Below are positions 28,910 through 41,849 of a DNA stretch of 64,000 nt, one piece after another. The notes below the pieces were generated by a model that saw only the letters and a program-made list of their open reading frames with translations, searched no databases and was not told the origin of the DNA. Location of the stretch: NCBI RefSeq assembly GCF_000222305.1, contig NC_015921.1, positions 836,756 through 900,755 of the forward strand. The letters run 5' to 3'. The DNA is from Borreliella bissettiae DN127. GTDB lineage: Bacteria > Spirochaetota > Spirochaetia > Borreliales > Borreliaceae. Made by a program: the position numbers and the translations under genes. Each line of letters begins with the position of its first letter. Within the stretch, counting starts at the first letter, position 1.

Positions 28910-29455
28910 ATGAAGAAATATCTTTTTTTTATTTTATTTCTCATCTCTTCTAATAATTTAATTTTTTCTTATCCACTTTCTTTTGGTGGAGGGGTTTCTT
29001 ATCAATTTACTAATTATACTGATAAAACAGGCGCCACTAAATTTGCTCCAAATTTTACTAGAGCAGATCATGGGATTAATTTGAATTTATTTTTTGATGC
29101 AAATTATGCACTTTTTGAAATGTCTTACAAAGAGGCTTTTGTTGATACTCACAATGGTAGATATTTCTCACTTGGGCTTTATGGAACATATCCGATGGTT
29201 TTCAAAGAGCAGGTTAGAATGCTTTTCCCATTGATTGGATTTAAATACGCTTTTGATTTGAGCCCTAATAATTTTAATCTCTTTTTTTTAAGCATGGGGC
29301 TTGCTGCTGATCTTTTTATTCCCGATCTTGAGGGTTTATACATTAGGCCTTTGTTTATGCTTTCTATATCTCCATTTTCTAATAATAAAAATTTTTCTGG
29401 GTTAACAACTGAAATTATGCTTGGATTTAATATCGGTTGGAGATTTTTCAATTAG
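28910..29455 (+). CDS. Predicted outer-membrane beta-barrel protein
   Basis: A 181-residue protein with a signal peptide ending near residue 20 (IFSYP). The rest alternates short amphipathic strands rich in aromatic and glycine residues (SFGGGVSYQFTNY, YFSLGLYGTYPMVF, FFLSMGLAADLF, TTEIMLGFNIGWRFF). The protein ends F-N, close to a BAM signal. This fits an eight-strand barrel of the type found among Borrelia proteins such as the DUF3996 group; I infer the family only from general pattern. Start at ATG 28910, with AAGGA six bases upstream. Its stop overlaps the end of the convergent gene by eight bases. Confidence 0.75.
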   Translation: MKKYLFFILFLISSNNLIFSYPLSFGGGVSYQFTNYTDKTGATKFAPNFTRADHGINLNLFFDANYALFEMSYKEAFVDTHNGRYFSLGLYGTYPMVFKEQVRMLFPLIGFKYAFDLSPNNFNLFFLSMGLAADLFIPDLEGLYIRPLFMLSISPFSNNKNFSGLTTEIMLGFNIGWRFFN

Positions 29456-30230
29456 GAAGTTTTATTCCTAAATGAAATGGGACAGATCTTTCCTGTCCAA
29501 AGATGTTTGCAGTGAAATTTAATTTGTAAGGAGCGTTATTTGATTTTACAACAAGAGTGCTTGAGCCTCCCCCATCTAGATTAATGGCGTTAGTCATGCC
29601 ATAGCTTAATGCAAAATCAATGGCTTCATTAAGAGAGGCCCCTTTGCTATTATTGACACCCCTTCCTTCTATTGTAGCAAGAAATAAATACTTATTATTT
29701 TTATCAGTTCCTATTATTGTTCTTGGGTGCTTTGTTTCTTTGAAATTTTTTTTATACTTTCCGTTTTTAATTAAAACAAAAAATCCACTAAATCCATAAT
29801 CGCAGTTTTCTATTTCATCTTCTTTGGGATTTAATATGATTTTATTGTGTTTTATTACAATCTCTCCGTAGTTGTTTATTTGTTTTGAAATCATTTTTTT
29901 ATTATATATATATAGTCCTTTTGGGAAAAACATGTTTTTTTTAACTTCATATGGACTTGTGTTGATTGCAATGTCAACATTGTTGAAAATTAAGAAATGG
30001 CTTGTTGTTTGGCCTTTAAAGTAGTAATTGTTTATCTTTTTGTCGTAAATAGGTTTTGATATGGTGAATTTTAGATCTTTATTTTCAATTTTCACTAAAA
30101 CATAATTACTGTTTATGAAATAATCTCTAATAATTTTGTATTTGGCTTGTTTATTGCTTGATTTGGACAGCATTAGCCCCGAGAAAATGCTTAAAATCAA
30201 TACCAGTAGTGTTAATATTTTTTTATTCAT
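29448..30230 (-). CDS. Phosphodiester glycosidase (NAGPA) family exported protein
   Basis: A 260-residue protein with an N-terminal signal or anchor helix (about 5-24). The C-terminal half carries the NAGPA/DUF2233 signature: HPRTIIGTDKNNKYLFLATIEGR, then a helix with AIDFALSYGMTNAINLDGGGSSTLVV. Enzymes of this fold remove N-acetylglucosamine from phosphodiesters and act on envelope glycans in bacteria. The actual substrate in a spirochaete without LPS or teichoic acid is unknown. It overlaps the upstream gene by eight bases and converges with the barrel-protein gene. Confidence 0.85.
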   Translation of the reverse strand: MNKKILTLLVLILSIFSGLMLSKSSNKQAKYKIIRDYFINSNYVLVKIENKDLKFTISKPIYDKKINNYYFKGQTTSHFLIFNNVDIAINTSPYEVKKNMFFPKGLYIYNKKMISKQINNYGEIVIKHNKIILNPKEDEIENCDYGFSGFFVLIKNGKYKKNFKETKHPRTIIGTDKNNKYLFLATIEGRGVNNSKGASLNEAIDFALSYGMTNAINLDGGGSSTLVVKSNNAPYKLNFTANIFGQERSVPFHLGIKLPN

Positions 30231-30738
30231 TTCTTTTTATTTTATAAGAATAAATGCTTTTGGGATAGTTTGTTAGTATGAGGTTTTTAATTTTAGTTGC
30301 TAATTTTTCGTTTTTGAATTTTATAAGGCTAAATATTTGATAAATTATTTTGACATCTATATTTTTTTCGTTATTTAATATTTTTTTAATTTCTTCTTCA
30401 TTAATATTATCTTCATTTATTCTTAATTTTAGCGAAATGATTTCGTTTTTTATTTTTTGATTTTTGATCTTTTTTTGGTTTATTTTTTTTAAAAAATTAT
30501 TAGCCTCTTTATATTTTTTTATTTTTAGATAGTATTTTGTAATTAGCAGATAATATTGTTCTAAGTCAAAATTTTTAATTTTATTTATTGTTTCTAATTC
30601 TTTTGATAGGTTATTAGTTAAATCATAAAGCATATGTAGCTTTATTAAATTTTCTATATTTTCTTTATTATTACTCTTTAATTCAAAAGGAGAAATTACT
30701 AAAAATAATAAAACAAAAAAAAATGATAGCCAGTTCAT
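30223..30738 (-). CDS. Exported helical (TPR-like) protein
   Basis: A 171-residue protein with an N-terminal hydrophobic signal (about 3-20). The remainder is almost wholly helical and lysine/asparagine-rich, with TPR-like spacing (EQYYLLITKYYLKIKKYKEA, NNFLKKINQ). I recognise no family. It overlaps the NAGPA-family gene by eight bases, so the two are probably co-translated and act together outside the cytoplasm. The 128-bp gap to hrpA downstream on the same strand shows no clear promoter. Confidence 0.7.
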   Translation of the reverse strand: MNWLSFFFVLLFLVISPFELKSNNKENIENLIKLHMLYDLTNNLSKELETINKIKNFDLEQYYLLITKYYLKIKKYKEANNFLKKINQKKIKNQKIKNEIISLKLRINEDNINEEEIKKILNNEKNIDVKIIYQIFSLIKFKNEKLATKIKNLILTNYPKSIYSYKIKRNE

Positions 30739-30866
30739 AATTTATTATAAACTTTGTTTTAAGAATAATGAAAATAATTTGAAATTGTGTAAGCATTGAA
30801 TCTAACTTTGAAGAATGTTTGATTTATTATCTTTTCTATTATAAAAAGGCTTTCAAAGTTTAGTTT

Positions 30867-33335
30867 TTAAAAAAAGTAATTTAATTTTTTGTAAACTTTA
30901 TTTATTAATTTCTTTATAAAATGTAGCTTTTGTATGTATTCTTTGTTTTCTATAAGGCTTTTGATGCTTTCCATAGATTCTTCTATTGCCATTATGAAAT
31001 TTTGTTTGGGTTTTAGTCTAAAATTTCCAGAATAATCTGTTTCCAATGATAAAAAAAGTGCATTTTTTTTAGGGGGAGAGCTTGTAAATTGCATTGTACA
31101 TTCTAAAAGATTTTTCATTTTTTCAAGTTCATTAATGTTTACACTGTTTGTTTCATATTTTTTTATATAATGCCAATCTTTTCCCATGTTTTTAACTATT
31201 TCTATAGTTTCTAAAAATTTTTTGTTGTTAAAAACCGTTATATTTTTATGCATCAATTGTATTTTAATTTTTTTCAAATATTCATTATTTTGATTGTTTG
31301 GTTCGTTTTTAAAAATCATTTCTTTTAGCGATTCTAGGTTAATTTTTATTACGTAAATGTTATTTTTGTATTCCGCTTTGAAAATTTTTTTCCCTATTTT
31401 GATTTCATTGAGAATTTTTGTCTGCTCGGTATTTGTTATTTGTTTCTTTTTGTCAGATATGTCTTTATTTTTAAACTCTTCATTTATAATATCATCAACC
31501 CATTCTTTTTTTAAGACGCCAATGGATCTTGCATACATTTTTGTAGTTTCTATAATTTCCCCTGCAACGAAATATTTCACAGAATCGGTGCTAATAAGTG
31601 ATCCCGGATGAATTATTACGTTTTGAGCTCTGATGGTTTTATATTTCTTTTTTGAAGTTTTAAAACAAATATAATCCCGCATTCCTTTCATTATTGATTT
31701 TAAATAGCCTTCGTTGTCAAAAACACCTTTTTGTATTATTGGTATATTTAATTTGCTAATAATGTTTTCAAGTTGCATTTGTACGTTTGCTATCTCTTCA
31801 AGTCCTTGTAGATCTAGATAATTTTCCTTTGTGAAAGCTTCTTTATTTAGAGCTTTTTTAAAATCTTCAAAGATATTAACAAACCCAATTAAATCTCCCA
31901 TTGGATTTTTATATTTTAAGTGAGCTTGTCTGGCTTCCATCTCTTCATTTTGGGGTAGCAGGAAAATTCCACTTGTGGATAAAAATGATAGACCTATTGT
32001 GGTTTGATAGATCGCTTGTGGATAATTTATCATTGCTTCGACTAATGCTCTTGAATGTGCAGGTATTAATGGGAATAGTATCATATATTTCCCAATTTCT
32101 GTAAGTTCGTTTTTATTGTTTATAGCATCCAGAGATTTTAATATTTTGCTTGCAGTTTGAATCGAATACGTTGATGGTTTTGAGATAAAGTCAAAGTGGG
32201 TAAAATCTCTAATTCCAATATCTGCCATTCGCAGCACTACTTCAGATAGATCTGTTCTATATATTTCTTCTTTTTGATAATCTTCTCTTAATTGATAATC
32301 TTCTCTTTTATAAAGTCTGTAGCAAGTTCCTTTTGAAAGTCTTCCTGCTCGACCAGCTCTTTGGGTTGCTGATGATTTTGAAATTGGAACTTCTTGGAGC
32401 GAATAGGTATGAGTTTTTGTTTGGAATTTGTTTGTCTTAACTTTTCCACTATCTATTACTATTTTAATATTTTCAACTGTGATTGAAGTTTCTGCTATGT
32501 TTGTTGAGACTATTATTTTTCTTTTATTTTTAGGAGTAGGCATAAATATTTGCTCTTGAGCTTCTTTAGGCATTCTGCCGTATAAAGGAAATATTATTAA
32601 TTTTTTTCTTGAGTTTAATTCTTGTAATTCTTTGATAGTTTCTTTTATTTCTTTCTCTCCAGATAAAAATATAAGAATATCTCCTGCTTTTTTTTCTTTT
32701 ATTACATTTAAGACAATTTCTTTTATTTTTAATATCATCCCTTTTGATGTGTTTAAAAGAGGAGGATTGTATATTATTTGCACTGGATAAGTGATAGTTT
32801 CAATACTAACAACCGGTGCATTATTGAAATATTTTGAAAATATTTTTGTGTTTATCGTAGCAGATGAAACTATGATTTTAAAATCATCCCTTTTTCTTGA
32901 AATGTCTTTAATAAGACCCAATATAAAATCAATGTTTAAACTTCTTTCGTGTGCTTCGTCTATTATGATTACGTCATATTCATAAAGTAGTGTATCTTTT
33001 TTTAGCTCTTGCAGAAGCACCCCATCAGTCATTAATTTGATTTTGGTTTTTGGGCTTGTGATTTCTTCAAATCTTATCTTATAGCCAACTTCTTCTCCAA
33101 CATTTACGCCAATATGCCTGGCAATATATTCAGCTATTGATACTGTGGCTATTCTTCTTGGTTGAGTTACTCCAATTTTTCCTAATTTTGCAAAACCTGC
33201 TTCATAGATTATTCTTGGCAGTTGGGTGGTTTTTCCACTACCTGTTGGACTTTCTACAATTAAAACATTATGTTTTTTTAGTACTTTAATTAATTCATCT
33301 TTGTATTTATAAATTGGGAGTTTTAAATCATTCAT
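30867..33335 (-). CDS. hrpA: DEAH-box RNA helicase HrpA
   Basis: An ATP-dependent RNA helicase of the DEAH/RHA group. Motifs in order are GSGKTTQLPR (32-41), TQPRRIAT, the DEAHERS Walker B, SATINTKIFS, STNIAETSIT and QRAGRAGR. The HA2 and OB-fold regions follow. At 822 residues it is shorter than the 1300-residue E. coli HrpA, and nearer to HrpB in length. HrpA of B. burgdorferi has been reported to affect global expression and mouse infection (recall, not checked). It starts two bases after topA on the same strand. Confidence 0.93.
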   Translation of the reverse strand: MNDLKLPIYKYKDELIKVLKKHNVLIVESPTGSGKTTQLPRIIYEAGFAKLGKIGVTQPRRIATVSIAEYIARHIGVNVGEEVGYKIRFEEITSPKTKIKLMTDGVLLQELKKDTLLYEYDVIIIDEAHERSLNIDFILGLIKDISRKRDDFKIIVSSATINTKIFSKYFNNAPVVSIETITYPVQIIYNPPLLNTSKGMILKIKEIVLNVIKEKKAGDILIFLSGEKEIKETIKELQELNSRKKLIIFPLYGRMPKEAQEQIFMPTPKNKRKIIVSTNIAETSITVENIKIVIDSGKVKTNKFQTKTHTYSLQEVPISKSSATQRAGRAGRLSKGTCYRLYKREDYQLREDYQKEEIYRTDLSEVVLRMADIGIRDFTHFDFISKPSTYSIQTASKILKSLDAINNKNELTEIGKYMILFPLIPAHSRALVEAMINYPQAIYQTTIGLSFLSTSGIFLLPQNEEMEARQAHLKYKNPMGDLIGFVNIFEDFKKALNKEAFTKENYLDLQGLEEIANVQMQLENIISKLNIPIIQKGVFDNEGYLKSIMKGMRDYICFKTSKKKYKTIRAQNVIIHPGSLISTDSVKYFVAGEIIETTKMYARSIGVLKKEWVDDIINEEFKNKDISDKKKQITNTEQTKILNEIKIGKKIFKAEYKNNIYVIKINLESLKEMIFKNEPNNQNNEYLKKIKIQLMHKNITVFNNKKFLETIEIVKNMGKDWHYIKKYETNSVNINELEKMKNLLECTMQFTSSPPKKNALFLSLETDYSGNFRLKPKQNFIMAIEESMESIKSLIENKEYIQKLHFIKKLINKVYKKLNYFF

Positions 33336-33337
33336 AT

Positions 33338-35935
<2,598 letters not shown>

Positions 35936-35964
35936 TTAAGAATTAAAAAAAGTGAGAGTATTTT

Positions 35965-37206
35965 GTGAACAATTATAAAATTCTGCATACTTCGGATTGG
36001 CATATTGGAAAAAAAATTGAAAATTTTTCAATACTTAAGGAGCAGAAAAATTTTTTATCTTTTCTTTTAGAATTTATTAAAAAAGAAAAGATTGATCTTT
36101 TACTTATTGCTGGGGATGTTTATGATTCCAAAAGGCCTGGATTTGAAGAGCAAAGATTGGTGAATGATTTTTTTTATGAGCTTTCTTTTACTTCTTGTAA
36201 ATGGTGTGTGGTTATTTCTGGAAATCATGACAAAAAGGATTATTTAAGTATAAATAAAAAACTCCTTTCACGGTTTAATTTTTTTTTAATAACAGAATAT
36301 GGTTCTGATGAGCAAATAGTTTTATTAAAAGATAATGAAAATCTTAAGTTTATTGTTGTTTGTCTTCCACATATAAATGAAAGGCTTATTTTAGGGCAAA
36401 ATTTTGATGATATTTTTGAATTAGAAGATCAGCCCTCCAGTAAGCTATTTCTTGAAAATTTAGAAAATGCTTACAGAGAAGAGATATCAAATTTATCTAA
36501 ATTTTTAGAAAACAAGTATAAAGGAATTCCTAAAATATTAATGGCGCATTCTTTTTTTGGCAGCAGTAAAAAGATTGATACTTTGGGAGGCAGTTATATT
36601 GTTCCTTATAATGTTTTTGGAAATAGTTTTTCTTATGTTGCTCTGGGGCATATTCATAAATTCATGAAACTAAGAGATAATATTATATATTCAGGATCTC
36701 CCATGCAATATTCATTTAATGAATCTTGCGATAAATACATAAATGTTTTACATTTTGATAACAATAAATTAATCTCGCAAAAAGCATTTTTGGTGCCGAT
36801 TTTTAATAAATTAATCTTTGTTAAAGGGTCTTTAAATGAAGTTCTTGACTTTTTGGCTAATTTCAAAAAAGAAGAGTCTTTTACTATTTATTTGAAAATT
36901 GAACTTAATGAGGCAGTTGATACTAGCGCTGAGGAGACCATTTATGATTTAGCAAGGCTTAGTTTTATGAATTTAGTTTCTATTTCCTATTCTTTACCCT
37001 TAAGCCAGGATTTGCAAGACGACTCCAACTTTATTGGAGAACTTGAAGTGCTTGAAATGGATGAAAAGTATTTTTTTGAGAAAAAGTTGAGACGAGATTT
37101 TGAAAATGGCGTTATTAGGGATATCAAGTTTAAGGAAGAAGAGCTTATTTCTCTTTTTAATGAAGTTTTAACTAACGGATATTTGGGTGAATATGAGGAT
37201 AAATAA
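35965..37206 (+). CDS. sbcD: Nuclease SbcCD subunit D
   Basis: SbcD is the metallophosphatase (Mre11-like) subunit that, with SbcC, cuts DNA ends and hairpins. The metal-binding motifs are all present: [31 protein letters not shown] and ALGHIHK. At 413 residues the length is normal. The start is GTG, with a weak ribosome site upstream. Its end overlaps sbcC by 14 bases, which fits production of a complex in fixed ratio. Confidence 0.95.
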   Translation: MNNYKILHTSDWHIGKKIENFSILKEQKNFLSFLLEFIKKEKIDLLLIAGDVYDSKRPGFEEQRLVNDFFYELSFTSCKWCVVISGNHDKKDYLSINKKLLSRFNFFLITEYGSDEQIVLLKDNENLKFIVVCLPHINERLILGQNFDDIFELEDQPSSKLFLENLENAYREEISNLSKFLENKYKGIPKILMAHSFFGSSKKIDTLGGSYIVPYNVFGNSFSYVALGHIHKFMKLRDNIIYSGSPMQYSFNESCDKYINVLHFDNNKLISQKAFLVPIFNKLIFVKGSLNEVLDFLANFKKEESFTIYLKIELNEAVDTSAEETIYDLARLSFMNLVSISYSLPLSQDLQDDSNFIGELEVLEMDEKYFFEKKLRRDFENGVIRDIKFKEEELISLFNEVLTNGYLGEYEDK

Positions 37207-40039
37207 ACTCATATTTAAAAATATTGCTTCTTATAAAGGTGAGCACGAGTTAAATTTTGATACACTTCTTTTAAGACAATCGGGTATTTTTTTAATTTCT
37301 GGCAATACTGGAGCAGGCAAAAGCACTATTTTAGATTGCATAACTTTGGCGCTATATGCTCGTGTTTACAGACTTGGAAAAAAAATTGTAGATATTATAT
37401 CAAAGGGCGAAACTAGCGCTTACGTTAAATTAACTTTTACTATTTCTGGCAAGATTTATGAATCTTTTGTTGAGCTTAATGTAAAAAATATAGAAACCCC
37501 TAAGAGCATGTTGCTTAGTTGTTTTTTTGATAACAGTATTATTGAGGGTAGAGCTGATGTTTTAGAGCATATTAAAAGTCTTTGTCGATTAGACTTTAAC
37601 CAATTTTGTCAAACTGTAATTTTACCGCAAGGCAATTTTCAAGAATTTTTAACGTCAACTCCCAAAGAGAAAACCGCAATAATTGATAATATTTTTAATT
37701 TGAAAAAATATGATAATTTGGAATTTTATTTAAAAAGTGACTTCGAGCGTACAAAGTTTAATATAGATAAATTATTGAATTCTGAATCTTATGAAAAATC
37801 AATTCTTGATTATGATGAGAGTGAATATAAATCCCTTAAGGATTATTTGGATTTAGTTAATATTGATCGATTAGAAATTGATCTTGAAAATGTTAGGAGA
37901 GCTATTTTTTTGTGTAATCAGGCAATAGCGGCTAATGAGAGATATTTGGGCTTGGAAAGTGAAATGTCTTCTCTAGAGGATCAATTATTTTCTCTGATTG
38001 AACATCTAAACTCTTTAGAAAGGGATTATTCTGTTCAAAAGAAATTAAAAGAAAATTTGGATTTAGATCGGAAAATTTATTTATGTTCAGATTTTTGGAA
38101 TTTGAAAAATCTAGTTGCTATGCAAGGTGACTTGTTTAATGATAGCAGATTGCTTGATTTAGAACTTTCAAAAGTAATGAGTAATTTAAAAGAAATTAAA
38201 GATTTGGATAGTAATAATTTTAATTTTAGTTATGTTAAGGAACTTTATAACAAAAATTGCAATCTTTTTAATTTAAAACTTGTTGAGAATGATTATCAAA
38301 GCTTGCTTTTAAGGAAAAGTAGTCTTGAGGATGAAAAAAAAGAATTATTAAGGGCTCAGAGTAAAAAAAATGATGAGATTAAAAGCATTTCTTCTGAGAA
38401 ATCTAATTTTGATTTTGATAAATATGTTTACTATGAAGCATTGAAATTGTTTCAAACTTTTAATGATGAGTTGATTTCAAAATATAGAGATAGGTTAGAA
38501 TTTTTATTAAAAACTATTGAGAAAGAAGGTTTTAATAAAAAAAAGGAAAAAAATATTATTAAGATTGACTTATATAAAGAGTTGTTAAAATATCTTGATG
38601 ATAAAAATTTTTCTATTGAGAGCGATAAAGAAAAACTAAAATATATTGAGGTTGAATATAAAAATTATCAGCATAAAGATAAATTATCGGTTTGCAGCTT
38701 GAAAGAGCTTTATGCTTTAAATTCAAAACTTCATTTGATACAAAATCAACTTGATGAGCTTAAATATCAGATATCTTGCAGACAAGAAGAAATCTCTAAA
38801 CAAGAGGTTAATGCTTTAGAGTTTAAAAATAATAATGCTGAGATTTTAAGATTGATTGGAAAAAATTTATTTGACAAATACATAAGTTATTTTGATAGAG
38901 AAAAAATTTTAACATTTGAAAGTAAATTAGAAAAACTTGAACAATTTAAGGTTAGGGAAAAAGATTTAAAAATTGAGATTTCTTTGAAAAATAAAAATTT
39001 TGATCAAAATCTTTTAAAGATTAAGGATTTATTATTGAAACTTAATTTAAATTTAAGCTTTAATGATTATTTTTCTTTGGAAAGGGAATTTAATGTTGTT
39101 TTGGCTAAACAGAAAAGTATAGAAAATGAATGGAATATGCTTGTTTTAAATCTTAAAAATTTAGAAGATTTAAAAATTAAAACCGAAACACAAATTAAAT
39201 TTATAAAGGAATCTATATTGACTTTAAAAGCGAGATTAAATGAAGAGCAAAATAGTTTTATTAATATAATTTCAAATTTAAAAAGTGTGTTTTTTAGTTC
39301 ATTTTCTTTTGAATCAGAAACTGCTTTGGAGCAAATTAGTAAGAATAGTTTGTATTTCTTGCAAGAATTGAGTTTATCAATTAGCTCTAAGCTTGAATTT
39401 TTATCCAGAGATATCGAAAAGTATAAAATCAAGCTTTTAAATTTTCAAGCTCTTCAAAAAAAGATTAATCAGCAAAAAATTAATTTAGACTTACTAAGAG
39501 GTGAATTAAATCTTGCTAAAGAAAGGAAAGATAAGCTAGATGTTTTAAGGAAGGTAGTTATTAGATCTTCTGGATTGAAATATTATGTTCAAACTTTTTT
39601 AATTAATGATATTTTAAGGCTGGCAAATGAAAAGTATTTAAGGTGGATTTTTCCTGATTTTGAGCTTAAAACCAACAAAGAGAGCAAGGAGTTTGATTTT
39701 TTAATTGAAGACAAAAAAGATGTTAATAAAATAAGGACGGTAAAAACTTTGTCTGGCGGTGAGAAATTTCTTGTGTCTTTAGCTTTGTCTTTAGCTTTAT
39801 CTGATAAAATAAGGGATAGTGAGTTGAAAATAGAAGCCTTTTTTCTAGATGAAGGGTTTGGCAATCTTGATGAAGATACTTTAGCTCAAGTTATGCCTAA
39901 GCTTTCTAAGTTCCAAATGATGACCGGACGACAAATTGGTATAATTTCTCATGTTTCTTATTTAAAGGAAATGATTAAAGCACAAATAGTTATAAACAAG
40001 ATTTCTAAAATTTCTTATATTGCTATGGAAAATTTATGA
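37193..40039 (+). CDS. sbcC: Nuclease SbcCD subunit C (SMC-like ATPase)
   Basis: SbcC is the Rad50-like ATPase that holds DNA for SbcD. The N-terminal lobe has Walker A GNTGAGKS (37-44) and the Q-loop [11 protein letters not shown] long coiled coil spans about 170-800. The C-terminal lobe has the signature [18 protein letters not shown] and Walker [14 protein letters not shown]. No C-x-x-C zinc hook is visible anywhere in the coil, which is odd for Rad50/SbcC proteins. I chose the ATG at 37193 over a GTG six bases earlier because the family starts MxIxKLxFKN. Length is 948 residues. Confidence 0.94.
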   Translation: MRINKLIFKNIASYKGEHELNFDTLLLRQSGIFLISGNTGAGKSTILDCITLALYARVYRLGKKIVDIISKGETSAYVKLTFTISGKIYESFVELNVKNIETPKSMLLSCFFDNSIIEGRADVLEHIKSLCRLDFNQFCQTVILPQGNFQEFLTSTPKEKTAIIDNIFNLKKYDNLEFYLKSDFERTKFNIDKLLNSESYEKSILDYDESEYKSLKDYLDLVNIDRLEIDLENVRRAIFLCNQAIAANERYLGLESEMSSLEDQLFSLIEHLNSLERDYSVQKKLKENLDLDRKIYLCSDFWNLKNLVAMQGDLFNDSRLLDLELSKVMSNLKEIKDLDSNNFNFSYVKELYNKNCNLFNLKLVENDYQSLLLRKSSLEDEKKELLRAQSKKNDEIKSISSEKSNFDFDKYVYYEALKLFQTFNDELISKYRDRLEFLLKTIEKEGFNKKKEKNIIKIDLYKELLKYLDDKNFSIESDKEKLKYIEVEYKNYQHKDKLSVCSLKELYALNSKLHLIQNQLDELKYQISCRQEEISKQEVNALEFKNNNAEILRLIGKNLFDKYISYFDREKILTFESKLEKLEQFKVREKDLKIEISLKNKNFDQNLLKIKDLLLKLNLNLSFNDYFSLEREFNVVLAKQKSIENEWNMLVLNLKNLEDLKIKTETQIKFIKESILTLKARLNEEQNSFINIISNLKSVFFSSFSFESETALEQISKNSLYFLQELSLSISSKLEFLSRDIEKYKIKLLNFQALQKKINQQKINLDLLRGELNLAKERKDKLDVLRKVVIRSSGLKYYVQTFLINDILRLANEKYLRWIFPDFELKTNKESKEFDFLIEDKKDVNKIRTVKTLSGGEKFLVSLALSLALSDKIRDSELKIEAFFLDEGFGNLDEDTLAQVMPKLSKFQMMTGRQIGIISHVSYLKEMIKAQIVINKISKISYIAMENL

Positions 40040-40072
40040 TCATTTATGTACAATTAGGCTCTGAGGATAGAT

Positions 40073-41008
40073 ATGAAACGATATTTAGCGATTGATATTG
40101 GCGGGACTAGCACTAAATATTCGCTTGCAGATTCAAGTGGTGTTTTTTTTGATAAAAATGAAATAAGCACAGGTGCTACTTCTGATGAACAAGTAAATAT
40201 TTTAATTAATCTTATTAATTCTTACAAAGAATCAAATGATATAGCAGGAGTTGCAATTTGTATTCCTGGGTTTGTTGATCTTAAGGGAAATGTTCTTAGG
40301 GTAAATGCTATTCCCGGATTTGTTAATTATCCTTTAAAAGAGCGATTAGAATCTTTAACTGGAATAAGTACAGAGATTGAAAATGATGCTAATTGTGTAG
40401 CCTTGGCAGAAAAATTTAAGGGTAATGCTATTAACTCTAATGATTTTATTGCTATGACTCTTGGCACAGGAATTGGTGCTGGAATTTTTGCAAATGGCAA
40501 GCTTTTAAGAGGGAGTTCTTTTATGTCCGGAGAGATTGGATTTATGATTACTAGAGGTATTAGCAATAATATTCCTTTTAATTGTAGATGGGAATCCATT
40601 GCTTCTGTTTCGGCTTTAAGGAAAAGAGTTGCTATGCGATTAGGAAAGCCTTTAAAAGAAATTTCAGGAGAATTTGTTTTTGATCTAGCTGAAAATGGAA
40701 ATATTCATGCCAAAAATGAAGTTGAAAGATTTTTTGAGAATTTGTCATTTGGTATTTTTAATTTAATTTTTATTTTAAATCCTGAAAAAATTTTGATTGG
40801 AGGAGGAATAAGCGCAAGGCCTGATTTAATAGATAGAATATATGAAAAATTAGAAAATTTATGGTCTTTAGAAATGGCTTTTGATAATAATAATAATATA
40901 AAAAATCTTGTAACACTTGAGCCTACTAAATTTAATAATGAATCTGGTAAAATTGGAGCCTTGTATCATTATTTTACTTGCAAAAGGCAAAATAATTCTT
41001 CATTTTAA
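40073..41008 (+). CDS. ROK-family sugar kinase-like protein
   Basis: ROK proteins are glucokinase-like sugar kinases or repressors. The 311-residue protein opens with the phosphate-binding loop AIDIGGTSTKYS. It has the catalytic END in EIENDANCVALAE and the second loop LGTGIGAGIF. It has no N-terminal helix-turn-helix, so it is a kinase-length protein and not a XylR-type repressor, although homologues have been labelled xylR. The ROK zinc motif (GH...CxCGxxGC) is missing: GEIG is followed by F157, and only a single cysteine lies near 170. The sugar is not predictable. Convergent with the next gene. Confidence 0.88.
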   Translation: MKRYLAIDIGGTSTKYSLADSSGVFFDKNEISTGATSDEQVNILINLINSYKESNDIAGVAICIPGFVDLKGNVLRVNAIPGFVNYPLKERLESLTGISTEIENDANCVALAEKFKGNAINSNDFIAMTLGTGIGAGIFANGKLLRGSSFMSGEIGFMITRGISNNIPFNCRWESIASVSALRKRVAMRLGKPLKEISGEFVFDLAENGNIHAKNEVERFFENLSFGIFNLIFILNPEKILIGGGISARPDLIDRIYEKLENLWSLEMAFDNNNNIKNLVTLEPTKFNNESGKIGALYHYFTCKRQNNSSF

Positions 41009-41024
41009 TGGAGCGATAAAAATT

Positions 41025-41849
41025 TTAGGTTTGAATATTTGAAGCCAGCTTTTCTATAAAGCTTTCAACACTAGATTTTTGAATATTAAATTCTATTTCT
41101 ACTGTATTTTGGTCTTTTATTGTGGTCTTTATGTGGCTTGATATTGTTAGATTAGTCATGTTTGCCAAGACGGTTGGAATTAGCTTTTTTGATAATATTT
41201 TTAGTATTGGTGGGTTATTTGTTTTGATTAGGGATTTAAAAATATATTCGTTTTGATTTAAGCTATTTATAGACAAGGTTCCGCTGCTAAAAGGGATTAA
41301 ATTTTTGCTGTTTGCCATTTGGTTTGGAAGTAATAATGCTGAATCTTGAATCCAAAAAAACATTTCATTTTTTTCTACTTCTCCAATATATTTTGTTGTT
41401 AGTATATTATTGTCTTTCACAGGTTTATCTTTTTGGGTTATTGTAATAGTGGTTCTAGCTTTGTTTGGAATAATGTATATGTTTGAATTTTTAAGTTTCC
41501 ATTTTGGATTTGTAAGTATATTGCCTATTGATTCTGTATTTCTATTTTTATGAATTCCCCAGAAAATATCTTTTGGGAAATTGCCCATTATTAGTAAAGC
41601 AAAATCGTTGTTTTCTTTTTTATAACTAAAGTATAAGTCGCTTACAAGCCCGAGTGCGGATTTGTATTTAGGGCTTAAAGAGTTAAAAATAGACCTGTTT
41701 TTAATTAAATTGACATGGGCATATAAGTTTGCGTCAGGCAAAAGCTCCATTAGGTAATTTAGATTTTGTTTTGAGGGGCTGTAAGGTAGGCTGGCGCATC
41801 CTACTATGAGGCATGAAATGGTAATTATTTTTGTTAATGTTTTTAGCAT
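41025..41849 (-). CDS. Lipoprotein of unknown function
   Basis: A 274-residue protein with a clear lipobox LIVGC (C18) after a basic hydrophobic signal. The mature part has no motif I recognise; it shows alternating strands and helices, and a pattern of paired segments ([35 protein letters not shown]) that suggests a folded periplasmic or outer-membrane-attached domain. It is the last gene of the - strand unit after ileS, overlapping ileS by seven bases. It converges on the ROK gene with 16 bp between. Confidence 0.8.
   Translation of the reverse strand: MLKTLTKIITISCLIVGCASLPYSPSKQNLNYLMELLPDANLYAHVNLIKNRSIFNSLSPKYKSALGLVSDLYFSYKKENNDFALLIMGNFPKDIFWGIHKNRNTESIGNILTNPKWKLKNSNIYIIPNKARTTITITQKDKPVKDNNILTTKYIGEVEKNEMFFWIQDSALLLPNQMANSKNLIPFSSGTLSINSLNQNEYIFKSLIKTNNPPILKILSKKLIPTVLANMTNLTISSHIKTTIKDQNTVEIEFNIQKSSVESFIEKLASNIQT

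Noticed and set aside
30739..30866. AACTTTGAA/TTCAAAGTT inverted repeat between hrpA and the exported TPR-like gene
   Set aside because: The arms are about 40 bases apart and lack a T-tract in a useful place; it is weak evidence for a terminator.
40073..41008. Reading the ROK protein as a xylose repressor (XylR)
   Set aside because: No N-terminal helix-turn-helix is present; the protein begins directly with the ATP-binding loop.
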